A stretch of 6,094 bases of DNA from an uncultured Romboutsia sp. GTDB taxonomy: Bacteria; Bacillota; Clostridia; Peptostreptococcales; Peptostreptococcaceae. The notes below the pieces were generated by a model that ran no database searches, was not told the origin of the DNA, and worked only from the letters and a program-made list of their open reading frames with translations. The stretch lies in the NCBI GenBank assembly GCA_937880075.1, contig CALFLM010000014.1, forward strand, positions 1 to 6,094, read 5' to 3'. The position numbers and the translations under genes are program-made. Shown here one piece after another: positions 5,883 through 6,094 of this stretch; position 1 is the first letter of the stretch; each line of letters opens with the position of its first letter.

Positions 5883-6094
5883 AAATTCCTCCTTTTTATT
5901 AGAGTTTTATACAAGTTAATTATTTACAAACTTTAGTTTATTTATTCTAATTGTTAACTCAATTAATTACAGATGATGAAAATTTTTTTCTTGGACAACA
6001 TATCATCTAATATTTCAAAATGTATTTTTTAATTTATCTATTGAAAAAATTAACTAATACAACGAGTTAATTAGTTTATATATATTTTTGATAA
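5883..6094 (-). promoter_or_regulatory. Leader and presumed promoter region of the ure operon
   Basis: This 212-base stretch upstream of ureA is extremely AT-rich and holds no gene that I can support on either strand. It should carry the operon promoter unless transcription enters from beyond the window. The best sigma-A-like candidates on the minus strand are weak: TTGAGT (5962-5957) with TAAACT (5940-5935) at a 16-base spacing, and a lone TATAAA (5911-5906) without a good -35 box. In such AT-rich DNA these matches have little weight. Two inverted repeats lie further upstream, at 5971-6008 and 6052-6076. Only the ureA ribosome binding site, AGGAGGA, is clear. Confidence 0.4.
5971..6008. repeat. 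Inverted repeat in the ureA leader
   Basis: AGATGAT at 5971-5977 and its exact reverse complement ATCATCT at 6002-6008 are separated by 24 bases. On the minus strand the repeat could extend by an ATT/AAT pairing across a two-base bulge. A smaller GAAAA/TTTTC repeat lies inside the loop at 5978-5990. It could be a two-half-site operator for a dimeric or tetrameric regulator, or an RNA hairpin in the leader. It does not match a regulator site that I can name with confidence. Seven-base arms can also arise by chance here. Confidence 0.35.

Noticed and set aside
5971..5988. Possible CodY box in the leader (minus strand AATTTTCATCATCTG)
   Set aside because: Only the first half matches the AATTTTCWGAAAATT consensus, with five mismatches overall. 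This is weak in such AT-rich DNA.
6052..6076. Inverted repeat AACTAAT / ATTAGTT near the right edge
   Set aside because: The seven-base, nearly pure A/T arms are likely to occur by chance here, and there is no T-run or other context to give them a role.

Overview
The window is almost entirely one urease operon, read on the minus strand (right to left), from a very AT-rich, low-GC Gram-positive-type bacterium. The signs are purine-rich GGAGG-type ribosome binding sites, A/T-ending codons, strings of Ile/Lys/Asn, and separate (unfused) UreA and UreB. A urease-positive clostridium, for example a Peptostreptococcaceae member such as Paeniclostridium sordellii, is a reasonable guess. That is inference from composition and gene content, not a database match.

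Layout in transcription order: a leader of about 210 bases without a gene (6094-5883), then ureA (gamma), ureB (beta), ureC (alpha, catalytic), ureI (urea channel of the AmiS/UreI family), ureE (nickel chaperone), ureF, ureG (GTPase) and ureD (equivalent to Helicobacter UreH). A rho-independent terminator follows at about 233-267. Gaps between genes are 7-23 bases, and ureG and ureD overlap by 8 bases, so one polycistronic unit is likely. The leftmost 230 bases hold no convincing gene, but contain an island of clearly higher GC (about 56-135) that may be a remnant of foreign DNA.

How the genes work together: UreI admits urea through the membrane. UreABC hydrolyses it to ammonia and carbamate in the cytoplasm. 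UreE delivers nickel, and the UreD-UreF-UreG complex uses GTP to load two nickel ions and CO2 onto the active-site lysine of UreC. All nickel ligands, the carbamylated lysine and the flap histidine of UreC are present. No nickel uptake gene lies in the window.

The most notable point is the start of ureG. Its essential P-loop lies in 26 codons upstream of the first in-frame ATG, and no ATG, GTG or TTG occurs there. The reading frame, a strong Shine-Dalgarno sequence at ideal spacing and the usual UreG N-terminus all point to an ATT (AUU) codon at 1709-1707 as the start. It is either a rare non-canonical initiation or a mutated ATG. Also of interest: ureI sits between the structural and accessory genes as in Helicobacter, but its periplasmic-side loops lack the histidines that gate the H. 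pylori channel. I see no wholly new biological system here.
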